Shown here one piece after another: positions 9,076-16,910 of a DNA stretch of 64,000 bases. Numbering within the stretch: the stretch's first letter is position 1; every line of letters starts with the position of its first letter. Source of the DNA: Syntrophobacterales bacterium. GTDB taxonomy: Bacteria; Desulfobacterota; Desulfobaccia; Desulfobaccales; 0-14-0-80-60-11. The stretch is taken from positions 1-64,000 of the forward strand of contig JALNYP010000013.1 of the NCBI GenBank assembly GCA_023229795.1, written 5' to 3'. Made by a program: the position numbers and the translations under genes. The notes under the pieces were generated by a model. It saw only the letters and a program-made list of their open reading frames with translations. It did no database searches and was not told where the DNA came from.

Positions 9076-9300
9076 CTATCTTGCCCTCCTGGTCATTATT
9101 GTTCCGCAACCAGGACACTTTACCTCGAAACAGGGGACTCCCTGTTGGTGCGGCGCCTTCTGACCGCAGGCCGGGCAGACGCAAAACCCCCCGGGCCCAC
9201 CGCCCAAACCGCCACCACGGCCTCTTCCTTGACTGGATCCACGGCCCTGGCCGCCGCCCGACCCGCCACCTGAACCCTGACTCCGAGCAAAACCTGGCAT
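9076..9300 (-). CDS. Gly-rich small protein with zinc-ribbon tail
   Basis: A 74-residue protein: Gly/Ser/Arg-rich residues 8-38, then GGPGGFCVCPACGQKAPHQQ and VKCPGCGTIMTR, two CxxC pairs that could bind zinc or an Fe-S cluster. The same tail, nearly word for word, ends the NifX-like protein at 15965-16504. AAGGAG lies 8 nt before the ATG. It precedes the DUF5320-type gene on the same strand and follows the CDF gene. Confidence 0.8.
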   Translation of the reverse strand: MPGFARSQGSGGGSGGGQGRGSSQGRGRGGGLGGGPGGFCVCPACGQKAPHQQGVPCFEVKCPGCGTIMTRRAR

Positions 9301-9434
9301 ACGCGTATCTCCTTTTCGAGAATTGGTTATTTTGTTGGCTCCCTGGCAGCAAATGCCATCTCGCCTCTTCTTAAGTGCGCCAAAAGTTGCCGGTTGAATT
9401 CTGAGGATTTTCCCGATGGGCCAGGAGTACTATC

Positions 9435-10661
9435 TCAGCCATAGGTGGTGCCCTTGCTCCTGCTCCCTGTCTCGGGAGCCGCGATCAGAGACTCTTTTAT
9501 CTCACTGAGACTGCGCCCATCTGTCTGCCTCATCTCCACTCCATTGTCTGAAAAGACGTAGTAGGGCCCTTTATGTTCGTAATTTTTGGGAATAATGATT
9601 CCATCGATACCCAGACTGACCAGCCACTCGCTCACTTTGATGCCCTTGCCTTTTTCTTCCATTTGAAAAGGATTGAAAAGCCATGATTCTTCTAGAAGGG
9701 TGCCATTTCCCTTCTTTAAAGTAAGCAGGAGGAAATAAGGCGCCTCACCGAAATGCTCCGACAGGCGCATCCGGTCCTCCGTCACCGGCAGAGCGATGAC
9801 CCGGGTTTCTCTTCGCATGGGTTCATAATGAATCAGGATGTGATCGACATGGGGAACCCGGGTCTTTATGCGGTTCTCGATCTGGTTGACCACAAAGTGA
9901 GCTTTTTCCAGTTCCCTGACCCTGAGGGCCAGGTCTGCTTCGATGAACTTGAATCTCCCGGAATTTCTCCCGGTGAGGGCATTGATTTCGCTTACCTGGG
10001 GGAGTTCCAGGATAATGTCCCGGATAGTGCTCAGGGTTTTGAAGTCCAAAGAGGCGTCCAGGAGCACCCTGATGGCATCTACTGCAATCTTCACGCCCAC
10101 CCTGACGATCAAAACAACCATGACCAAGGCTGCCACCCGATCCAAAGGTAATTTGACCTGGAAGTACGTCCCGGCCAGTCCCAGCAGAATGATGCAGGAG
10201 GAAAGAAGGTCAGTGGTCAGGTGCTGGGCATCGGCCTCCAAGCTGGGGGAGTTCAGCCTTCTGGCTCTTTTTAGTTCATAGCGCGAAAAGCTCAAGAGGA
10301 TCAAACCGACCGCGATTACTCCGAAAATGGCATACGGCAGGCGTGCCGCCCTGACCCGTTCGCTGGCCCACAGAACACTGCGCACAATCTCGTAACCTGC
10401 CAGCAGAATGAGCCCCGAGGTAATCAAGGCCGCCAGATTCTCCACCTTATAGAGGCCGTAGGGAAACCCCTTGGTCTTGCGGCGCGAGAGCTTGATCCCG
10501 GCCCAGATGGAAGCCGAGGAGATAACGTCTGCGCTGGAATGCACGGCGTCGGCCAGGAGGGCCAGGCTGCCGGAAAACACCCCCAGGAAATACTTCAGTC
10601 CGGTTACTAAGATGTTGACCGCCACCGAAGCCAATGCCAGACGTTCACCTGCATCCATCAC
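9435..10661 (-). CDS. Cation diffusion facilitator transporter fused to a NifX-like domain
   Basis: 408 residues. Residues 1-205 are a CDF transporter with about six membrane segments and the metal-site motifs LLADAVHSSADV (helix 2) and DAQHLTTDLLSS (helix 5). A cytoplasmic domain follows. From about 290 the protein carries a domain in the style of dinitrogenase Fe-Mo cofactor proteins (ALPVTEDRMRLSEHFGEAPY, then SLGIDGIIIPKNYEHKG). CDF proteins export divalent metals (Zn, Fe, Mn, Co); the NifX-like tail may bind metal or cluster and regulate transport, which is inference. Neighbours are other NifX-like and Zn-ribbon proteins. Confidence 0.85.
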   Translation of the reverse strand: MMDAGERLALASVAVNILVTGLKYFLGVFSGSLALLADAVHSSADVISSASIWAGIKLSRRKTKGFPYGLYKVENLAALITSGLILLAGYEIVRSVLWASERVRAARLPYAIFGVIAVGLILLSFSRYELKRARRLNSPSLEADAQHLTTDLLSSCIILLGLAGTYFQVKLPLDRVAALVMVVLIVRVGVKIAVDAIRVLLDASLDFKTLSTIRDIILELPQVSEINALTGRNSGRFKFIEADLALRVRELEKAHFVVNQIENRIKTRVPHVDHILIHYEPMRRETRVIALPVTEDRMRLSEHFGEAPYFLLLTLKKGNGTLLEESWLFNPFQMEEKGKGIKVSEWLVSLGIDGIIIPKNYEHKGPYYVFSDNGVEMRQTDGRSLSEIKESLIAAPETGSRSKGTTYG

Positions 10662-10821
10662 GCGTCTTAAACCCTTTGCTGCTTATGGCCGCGAAACTTT
10701 TCTAGTGAGCAAGCCTGTCCTGCCGGTAATCTTGCCCCCCTTCCCTTACCCCTTATTTCCAGCGTGGATGGTAACCTTTGCAAGGTCCCCGACTGGGTTA
10801 GCAGTGGGAGGTGCGGGATAG

Positions 10822-10947
10822 TTAAATTAACACCTGACCTGCCAGGGAAAAGGCCAAGACCAGGAGGGCGGCAATCACCAGCCCGGTCGCGATGAGGCAG
10901 GCGTTCCAGAATGAGGTGCTTTGCATGAACTGGTTTCTTTTATTCAT
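10822..10947 (-). CDS. 41-residue single-pass membrane protein
   Basis: A short gene overlapping the zip remnant by ATGA: MNKRNQFMQSTSFWNACLIA, then a hydrophobic helix (ATGLVIAALLVLAFSLAG) and a stop at 10822. AAGGAGG lies 6 nt before the ATG. The charged N-terminus followed by one helix suggests an inner-membrane microprotein. Translational coupling to the ZIP gene suggests it once served as an accessory to the transporter; not recognised otherwise. Confidence 0.6.
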   Translation of the reverse strand: MNKRNQFMQSTSFWNACLIATGLVIAALLVLAFSLAGQVLI

Positions 10948-11276
10948 TTTTTCCTCCTTAACCAGTGCTGAGGGAGACGGAGCAGCCAGATGGCTGCTAT
11001 GCCGGCCAGGATTAAGCCAAGTTGCAGGAGGCTGTCCGCCAACCTGAAGCGCCGGTGCAGATACGGGGTCAGATCCACCAGGGCGATGTACAGGAAACTG
11101 GCCGCCCCCACTAAGAGGATATAAGGCACCACATGCATCATATGAGCCAAAAAATAGTACGCCAGGAGAGCTCGGGGCACCGTCGCCACGGCGGAAAAAG
11201 ACGAAAAGCCCCGGCGATGATCACTCCATCCGTAAAATTATGGCAGGCATCCCCGATAAGCAGGAGGGGCCGGCGC
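10944..11276 (-). pseudogene. ZIP-family metal transporter, C-terminal remnant
   Basis: The upstream frame reads LLLIGDACHNFTDGVIIAGAF, the ZIP signature in TM4 (HNxxDG), directly after an in-frame TAG near 11277. It is then shifted into the frame SAVATVPRALLAYYFLAHMM, GAASFLYIALVDL, ending HWLRRKK. One frameshift plus loss of the N-terminal half. ZIP proteins import zinc or iron; with the CDF gene next door it suggests a former metal-homeostasis pair. The 154 bases from here to the next gene hold nothing else. Confidence 0.8.
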
Positions 11277-11430
11277 TAGCATGGACATCGCATTCGGGCA
11301 GGCGGCAGTGCCGCCACAGGATCACACTTTTAGGAATAGCGTCCGAAAGGCCGCAATTCTATATAGAAATTTATTATTAAAGAATTAGTTATTTACCAGA
11401 CCAAAAGCAGAGCCTCCTTGTAAACCCTCA

Positions 11431-11793
11431 TCATCTCCAATGACCGGTAACGTTGGGACCCCTCGCGGGCTTTAATTTTCCCGCACGGTAGTCTTGCACC
11501 ACTTCCCGTACCTGCCCTTCCACTCTCACGATTACCTGTATGCCGGCCGCCTGCAGGGTTTGGAAAGCCCTGGGGCCGCAGTTGCCCGTGAGGATCGCCG
11601 CCGGCCGCTGGCGGGCTACCAGCGCCGCTGCTTGAATGCCGGCACCTTGGGGAGCCTGCATGCCTTGTTGGTTGGACACTACTTCAAATTCCATGGTTTC
11701 CGGGTTTACTAAAAGAAAATAGGGCGCCCGCCCGAAGCGCGGGTCCACTTGGGCCTCCAGATTGGGCCCTTTGGCGCTTATGACAATCTTCAT
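11431..11793 (-). CDS. NifX/ORP-like dinitrogenase iron-molybdenum cofactor family protein
   Basis: A 120-residue protein starting MKIVISAKGPNLEAQVDPRF at an ATG 7-8 nt after CAAGGAG; the longer open frame upstream belongs to other sequence. The fold signature is FGRAPYFLLVNPETMEFEVV and the central ILTGNCGPRAFQTL, ending GPNVTGHW. The family includes NifX, NafY and the orange protein (ORP) of sulfate reducers and binds metal clusters such as FeMo-co or Mo-Cu-S. The client here is unknown. Confidence 0.88.
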   Translation of the reverse strand: MKIVISAKGPNLEAQVDPRFGRAPYFLLVNPETMEFEVVSNQQGMQAPQGAGIQAAALVARQRPAAILTGNCGPRAFQTLQAAGIQVIVRVEGQVREVVQDYRAGKLKPARGPNVTGHWR

Positions 11794-12002
11794 CAGTTCT
11801 CCTTGTTGCCAATTTTTCTCAGGTGGAAAATCATGCCACTCGGCGGGGAGCGCCGTTTCAAGCCTGCCTTCCTCCTGGCGGGAGGGGGGAGAGAGAGGAG
11901 GATATCCATGCCGAGTCAAATGGATAAGGCCCTTCCCCTCCCGCCGAGAAGGAAAGTTGATGTCAGGATGGTGGCTATCACCATCCAGTGGGAGACGATT
12001 GC

Positions 12003-12301
12003 TCAATGGTCGCACACGTTGGGGCCGCTGACCAAGGTCCCGGAAAGGGACCCTTGGACCAGGGCCTCCGGCTCTTGACTCGGGCTGCCGGTGATTACCT
12101 TGAAGCCTAGTTCTGCGAAGAGGCCAGAGCACTCTGGCCCATGCCGCCGGCGAAGATGAGATTTACTCTCTTGCCGCTCATGACCAGGAGTTTGTGCCGG
12201 ATGCGCTGAAGTTGCTCCTTAAGATGGGATTCGTCTCCCCCGGCCTGGCGGTTATGCCTGGGGCCACCCTGCTTGCATTGGCGACTTTGACTGGCGCTCA
12301 T
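12003..12301 (-). pseudogene. Mrp/ORP-type Fe-S carrier ATPase, internally deleted and frameshifted
   Basis: The ATG at 12301 opens the N-terminus of an Mrp/NBP35 ATPase (CKQGG motif, LKEQLQRIRHKLLVMSGK). At what should be the P-loop (GKGGVGKS) the sequence jumps to a NifX-like C-terminal domain (VNLIFAGGMGQSAL), shifts frame near 12120, and ends ELGFKVITG, LSGTLVSGPNVCDH at 12003. That architecture, P-loop ATPase plus C-terminal NifX-like domain, is the MrpORP protein of sulfate reducers; here about 230 residues between the ends are deleted. Confidence 0.75.
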
Positions 12302-12392
12302 GTCAAACCATCCTAGAATTCTTCACGGACGGACAGTGGTCTGTGGGAACAGAATGAACCCGAATTGATCTGATATGGGTGCAAATTGATTC

Positions 12393-13373
12393 CTAAGGGG
12401 TGCCCGTTATCGGCAGGAGGTTCTTTCCTTCTTTCGGCCTCACCGCCTGGTAAAATATTGCGCCATTTTCCCGTGCAGGTATCACTGCCCTCTGGTCGGC
12501 CAGCGCTTGCAGCCGCTTGGCGGCTTCACCGACCTGCAGGCCAAGACCGGCCGAAACCCCCTTAATCGTGCAGGGACGCCGGCTTAACAAGGCCAGGATG
12601 TCGGCATCCGTCACCAGGTGCAAAAGGGGGGATCGGGATTTATCGCCCTCGCTGATCACCTCCACCTTTCCATCAAATAAGGTTGCGAACTCCTTCATCT
12701 GATTCCAGGAGACCGGGCAGGCAAACTCTTCGCATGGAGGGCGCGATACCGTATTCAACTGAACCCGTTGCGGCTGGATTTGCCTGGCCAGACCGGCGAT
12801 TTTCTCCACTTCAGGGAGAATGCCCGTAACTCCCGCCAGCAGGAAGACTTCCAGCCACACCGGCTTGGGAAACCGCCGGGTGAACTCGGCAATGCCCTGA
12901 ACCATCTGGTCAAAAGTGATGTCCTGATGAGGGCGATTCACATACCGGAACAAGAAATCATCCCCGGCATCGAGGGAAGGGAGGACGAGATCAGCCTCCA
13001 TCAGGGCGTCCTGAACCTCGCGCTGCCACAAGAGTGACCCATTGGTGAGCACGGCGATGGGAATATACGTCAGCTTCTTGATCTCCCCTATCAACTGGCC
13101 GAGGCGCTCATGAAGAGTCGGTTCTCCCAAGCCGGAGATAGTCACATAATCCGGCACCGGCCCATCAGCCAGCTTCTGCTCCAATTCGGCCAGAACGTCC
13201 GCCATCGGGGCGTATTCGTGCCGTTCAGTTGTCTTATGCGTGGTGCGCCCCAACTGGCAATAGATGCAGTCGTAGGTGCAGGTTTTGAAAGGGATCAAGT
13301 CCACTCCCAGAGAGAGACCCAACCGCCGCGCCGGCACTGGGCCATAGATGTAACGAAAACCGGGTGCAGTCAC
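12393..13373 (-). CDS. Radical SAM protein (COG0731-like)
   Basis: 326 residues with the cluster motif CTYDCIYC (C32, C36, C39), an extended CxxxCxxC. Following blocks include YVTISGLGEPTLH, VLTNGSLLW and LDAGDDFLFRYVNRP, all standard in COG0731-type radical SAM proteins that accompany ORP/Mrp genes in Desulfobacterota. A C-terminal part (about 240-326) looks like a winged-helix domain (LLSRRPCTIKGVSAGLGLQV). Substrate unknown. The 312 bases upstream to 13685 hold no gene I can support. Confidence 0.88.
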   Translation of the reverse strand: MTAPGFRYIYGPVPARRLGLSLGVDLIPFKTCTYDCIYCQLGRTTHKTTERHEYAPMADVLAELEQKLADGPVPDYVTISGLGEPTLHERLGQLIGEIKKLTYIPIAVLTNGSLLWQREVQDALMEADLVLPSLDAGDDFLFRYVNRPHQDITFDQMVQGIAEFTRRFPKPVWLEVFLLAGVTGILPEVEKIAGLARQIQPQRVQLNTVSRPPCEEFACPVSWNQMKEFATLFDGKVEVISEGDKSRSPLLHLVTDADILALLSRRPCTIKGVSAGLGLQVGEAAKRLQALADQRAVIPARENGAIFYQAVRPKEGKNLLPITGTP

Positions 13374-13685
13374 TCAATCACCTCCGCACGGGCTAATCGC
13401 AGCGTTCATAGACAATACCTCCCGCCACGGCAAGAGAAGCCTGGCGAGTTTGTTTTTGTTGAGCCCATTGACCGGCATTTCCTCCACTTCCAGAGTGTCT
13501 GTGAAGCAAATAGTATGCCGGGCATGTCTTCAGATAATCAAGGCCATGGGAACTTCACGGAAGGTTCAATATGAAGCCAAAAGAGGGGAGCCCCGGGTGT
13601 GAATTGTTCCGTGAAAATAAGATCTGAATTCTGGGTTGGGGGGATGGCGCTACGTGGGGATGAAGACTTAATAATTTTTCGCCGC

Positions 13686-14408
13686 TCAGCGCTTGGCCTC
13701 GGTAATACTCTTTTTTCTCGCCGAGGCCGCCAAGAAAGCCCCGGTTGAGAGATTTAATTTTTTTCCCAGCTTTTCCAGATAAGGATAATAGCGCACCAGG
13801 CGGCGATTTTTCCAAGGGGGAAAATAAACGGCCTGGCGGGTGCGGATATTCACCAATTCCTGGCGGCCTGAGAGCAGCCTCCCCAATTCTTTGGGGGTAA
13901 GGAAACGGACCTCACGCCACAGAGACGGCTTCAACCAGGCTCTGATGACCCTTTTGAGCGTCCACAGACTGAAGCGGTTCAGCACGGCAACGGCTAAGAA
14001 CCCTCCAGGACTGAGCACCCTGACCATCTCCTGAAGAGCCATCTCCCGGTCGGCCATGAAGTCGAGGGCTAAAATGCACATTAACCCGTCAAAGCTCCCA
14101 TCCGCAAAGGGCAGACCGGAAGCCAGACCCCTGACCCAGGTGATGGCCAAGCCCTGCCGCCCGGCCTTATCTTGCGCCCTCGCCAGCATGGAACCGGAAC
14201 AGTCGAGCCCCACCACCTCTGCGCCCCGGCGTGCCGAGGCCAAAGAAAAATTGCCGGTGCCGCAGCCTACCTCAAGAACCCGGCGACCCCGCACCTCGGG
14301 CGTAAGGTCAAAGATCGCCTGCTTCTCCACGGTATCGACCAATCGCCCCAGCGGCGTGGCATACCAGCGGTTATAAGCCGCCGCCTGATTATCAAAAGGT
14401 GCTCCCAT
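13686..14408 (-). CDS. SAM-dependent class I methyltransferase
   Basis: 240 residues from ATG 14408 (MGAPFDNQAAAYNRWYATPL). Motif I is VLEVGCGTGNF; then VVGLDCSGSMLARAQ, and ALDFMADREMALQEMVRVLS near the post-motif region. UbiE/BioC-like in style; the substrate cannot be told. Starts 14 nt after the stop of the sigma-54 regulator, so the two are probably cotranscribed. The longer in-frame extension upstream overlaps the regulator and is unlikely. Confidence 0.82.
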   Translation of the reverse strand: MGAPFDNQAAAYNRWYATPLGRLVDTVEKQAIFDLTPEVRGRRVLEVGCGTGNFSLASARRGAEVVGLDCSGSMLARAQDKAGRQGLAITWVRGLASGLPFADGSFDGLMCILALDFMADREMALQEMVRVLSPGGFLAVAVLNRFSLWTLKRVIRAWLKPSLWREVRFLTPKELGRLLSGRQELVNIRTRQAVYFPPWKNRRLVRYYPYLEKLGKKLNLSTGAFLAASARKKSITEAKR

Positions 14409-14421
14409 AAGAGGGCTCTTG

Positions 14422-15822
14422 TCAGTCCCCGGCTTTACCGGGTGGGATGAGTCCGTAGCGGTTAATCTTGCGGCGCAGGGTGTTTTTATCGATGCCCAGT
14501 TCCCGGGCCGTGGCCAGGCGCCGCCACTGGTGGCGTTCCAGTGCTTCCCAAAGGGCCCGCTTTTCAATTTCGTCCAAAGTCAGGCCGGTGAGGGCCGGGT
14601 TAAGCTGATATTCCAGCCTCAGGTGCTCCGGTAAATGCTGTGGTTGGATAAGACCGGCGGGGCAAAGAATAAACGCATGCTCTATGGCGTTTTCCAGTTC
14701 CCGGATGTTGCCGGGCCAATCATGGTGCATGAAGATGGCCAGGGCCTCGTGACTCAACCCCAGGATTTTCTTCTCCTTCAACTGATTGAACCGCTCGATG
14801 AAATGCTCGGCCAACAGGGGGATATCTTCTTTGCGTTCGCCCAGCCGGGGCAGGGTAAGCTTCACCACATTGATGCGGTAATAGAGATCCGTGCGAAAAG
14901 CCCCCTCCTCCACGAGCTTGGCCAGATCCTTATGGGTGGCGGTGATAATGCGCACATCGGCCTTCATACTCCGCGATGAACCTAAGGGCATATAGGTCCG
15001 CTCTTCCAGGACTCGGAGCAGACGCACCTGCAGGGCCGGAGAAATGTCCCCGAATTCATCGAGAAACAGGGTCCCTTTTTCGGCCAGGGCAAAGCGGCCC
15101 AGCCTGTCCTTCCGGGCATCCGTGAACGCCCCCGCGGTGTGCCCGAAAAGCTCCGATTCCAGGAGGGTGTCGGGTAGCGCCCCGCAATTGACCGCCACGA
15201 AAGGGCCTTTGGCCCGGCGGCTCAGGTTATGAAGGGCCCGGGCTACTAGTTCCTTGCCGGTGCCGGACTCCCCCTGGATGAGCACCGTGCTCTCCGAGCG
15301 GGCGATTTCCGGCAGCAGAGCGAAGATTTTTTGCATCAGGGGAGACTTGGAAAGGATGTCTTCCAGGCGGTATTGCCGATGGATTTCCCGGCGCAGTTTC
15401 TCCACCAGGCTTAAATCCCGGAAGGTCTCCACTCCGCCGATGATTTCCCCGTTCTCGTCCTTGAGCAGGGCGGTGCTGACGCTGATGGGGATTTCCTTGC
15501 CGTCAGCCCGGAAGATGGCGACGGCCTGATTCACCACTTGCTTGCCCGTCTCCATAGTGTGCCTGAGCACGCAGGCCGATTCACACACATTGGCCCGGAA
15601 GACTTCGCAGCACGGCCGCCCCAGGGCTTCTGCCGCCGGCACGCCGATGATCTCCTCGGCTGCCTGGTTGAAGAAAGTTATCCGCCAGTCCAGGTCCACC
15701 GTAAAAACGCCGTCGGCTATGCTATTCAGGATGATTTCGGTCTGGAGAGGGATATGGGACGCAGGGCTGGCATTGGCCCGTCTCTCGTTTACGGCCTTGG
15801 TGCGTCCCTCTTGATCTTCCAC
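14422..15822 (-). CDS. PAS sigma-54-dependent transcriptional activator
   Basis: 466 residues: PAS (about 30-140) with a cysteine group (CCEVF then VCESAC; C71, C72, C80, C84), AAA+ domain (160-395) with Walker A GESGTGKE (184-191) and FLDEFGDI (Walker B), and a Fis-type HTH at the end (ATARELGIDKNTLRRKI). The loop that contacts sigma-54 reads GAFTDA (231-236) rather than GAFTGA. The neighbours (NifX-like, radical SAM, Mrp-ORP remnant, HdrA) recall the ORP clusters of Desulfovibrio, which are also controlled by a sigma-54 activator. The flanking sigma-54 promoters at 16576 and 16789 are likely targets. Confidence 0.92.
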   Translation of the reverse strand: MEDQEGRTKAVNERRANASPASHIPLQTEIILNSIADGVFTVDLDWRITFFNQAAEEIIGVPAAEALGRPCCEVFRANVCESACVLRHTMETGKQVVNQAVAIFRADGKEIPISVSTALLKDENGEIIGGVETFRDLSLVEKLRREIHRQYRLEDILSKSPLMQKIFALLPEIARSESTVLIQGESGTGKELVARALHNLSRRAKGPFVAVNCGALPDTLLESELFGHTAGAFTDARKDRLGRFALAEKGTLFLDEFGDISPALQVRLLRVLEERTYMPLGSSRSMKADVRIITATHKDLAKLVEEGAFRTDLYYRINVVKLTLPRLGERKEDIPLLAEHFIERFNQLKEKKILGLSHEALAIFMHHDWPGNIRELENAIEHAFILCPAGLIQPQHLPEHLRLEYQLNPALTGLTLDEIEKRALWEALERHQWRRLATARELGIDKNTLRRKINRYGLIPPGKAGD

Positions 15823-15896
15823 GCGGCGATCTCGCTTGGTAATAGTTTCCGGACCTCTTGGAGAAGTGCCTGTAATTTCTTGTTATTATATTCCAT
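15789..15896 (-). CDS. Small 35-residue ORF overlapping the sigma-54 regulator start
   Basis: MEYNNKKLQALLQEVRKLLP SEIAAWKIKRDAPRP, helical and charged, in a different frame with a 34-nt overlap into the regulator gene. Only a weak GAAGG precedes it. It could be a leader or translational coupler, or chance. Confidence 0.3.
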   Translation of the reverse strand: MEYNNKKLQALLQEVRKLLPSEIAAWKIKRDAPRP

Positions 15897-15964
15897 TATC
15901 GTCTTGCCTTCAACCTGGGCCGAGGTGAAATCTGCATCAAATGACCAGAACCCTGCCTTTCCTT

Positions 15965-16504
15965 TTACACCCGCTCCATAACCTGGCCACAGCGGGGGCA
16001 CCTGACCTGTTCGCAAGGGATGCCTTGTTCATGGGGGACCCTGGCGCCGCAGGCCGGGCACTGACAGAACCCTCCCGGTCCCCAGCCCGGTTCCGGCGGG
16101 GGGCTGGAGTAACTGTTGTTCCTGCCCCGGCTTTTCGTCTTCCCCAGCCAGCCGCCGCGGTACCGACGCAGACCCCGGCAGCCGGGCAGCCAAAATTTTG
16201 GATCGTCCAGGGTGTTCTGCCAGTAGGATTGCACCACTTCCTGCACCTCGCCCGCCACCCCGCTCACCACGGTGAGGCCCAGGTCCCCGGCATACCGCAG
16301 GAGATCGGCGCTCAAGGCGCCACAGATCAAGGTGTTGACCCCCTTTTCATGCAACACTTGCAGTCGCTGGGCCGCCTCCAGGTGAGGCAAAATCAATTCC
16401 TGGCCCACGGCCTCCTGCGATGGCTCCGGGGGGAAAATCTGAATCCGGGAACACCAGTTTAACACCGGCGCCACCCGTGACCGCAATACCGGGATGGCAA
16501 GCAT
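15965..16504 (-). CDS. NifX-like protein with C-terminal zinc-ribbon
   Basis: 179 residues from ATG 16504 (MLAIPVLRSRVAPVLNWCSR; GAGG 7 nt upstream). Residues 1-105 are NifX-like (VNTLICGALSADLLRYAG, TVVSGVAGEVQEVVQSY). A linker (KTKSRGRNNSYSSPPPEPG) joins a tail GGFCQCPACGARVPHEQG, QVRCPRCGQVMERV, almost the same as the tail of the 74-residue protein at 9076. A consensus sigma-54 promoter sits 72 bp upstream. Proposed role: cluster or metal carrier; function not established. Confidence 0.85.
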   Translation of the reverse strand: MLAIPVLRSRVAPVLNWCSRIQIFPPEPSQEAVGQELILPHLEAAQRLQVLHEKGVNTLICGALSADLLRYAGDLGLTVVSGVAGEVQEVVQSYWQNTLDDPKFWLPGCRGLRRYRGGWLGKTKSRGRNNSYSSPPPEPGWGPGGFCQCPACGARVPHEQGIPCEQVRCPRCGQVMERV

Positions 16505-16575
16505 CCAAATCCTCGACAGGCTCAACCTGTTAACCAGAGCAATGGTAAAATCCAGCTGATGTTCATAACCTATTT

Positions 16576-16591
16576 AGCAGGTAGCGTGCCA
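16576..16591 (-). promoter_or_regulatory. Sigma-54 promoter for the NifX/zinc-ribbon gene
   Basis: Minus strand reads TGGCACGCTACCTGCT, near-perfect to TGGCACG-N4-TTGCW with GG and GC ten bases apart. It lies 72 bp before the ATG at 16504, next to the sigma-54 activator. Confidence 0.85.
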
Positions 16592-16788
16592 AGGCCCTTT
16601 ATCTGCGAAGCTTGCTTCTCCTGCATCCTAAGCCTCAATCCATGGCAACAAAATGCACCCATTTCCCGGTAAGAATCCCAGGCCCAACCTTAGGTGAACA
16701 CAGAAGGATCATCCTGCTTGCCTTCCAAGCCGGGAAAACTCTAAGGGAAAACACCTGTCTTCCACCGGTGCAGGAAAATTCATGGTCT

Positions 16789-16804
16789 TGGCATAGACCT
16801 TGCC
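16789..16804 (+). promoter_or_regulatory. Sigma-54 promoter for hdrA
   Basis: Plus strand reads TGGCATAGACCTTGCC: GG, ten bases, GC, with TTGC in the -12 box. It lies 107 bp before the ATG at 16911 and diverges from the promoter at 16576. Confidence 0.75.
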
Positions 16805-16910
16805 CTCATCAATAAAAAATAACCTTTGCATTTTCAAAAGGATATCGACTCAGCTTCGGCTTTCAGGCATTTGACTGTCAAAGCTGCGCCGGTGTTTGGG
16901 GGGGGCAATC

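Noticed and set aside
16605..16788. Possible cobalamin riboswitch upstream of hdrA
   Set aside because: Some motif-like words occur (ctgcttgcc, gggaaaactc), but the B12-box and pseudoknot pattern is not convincing.
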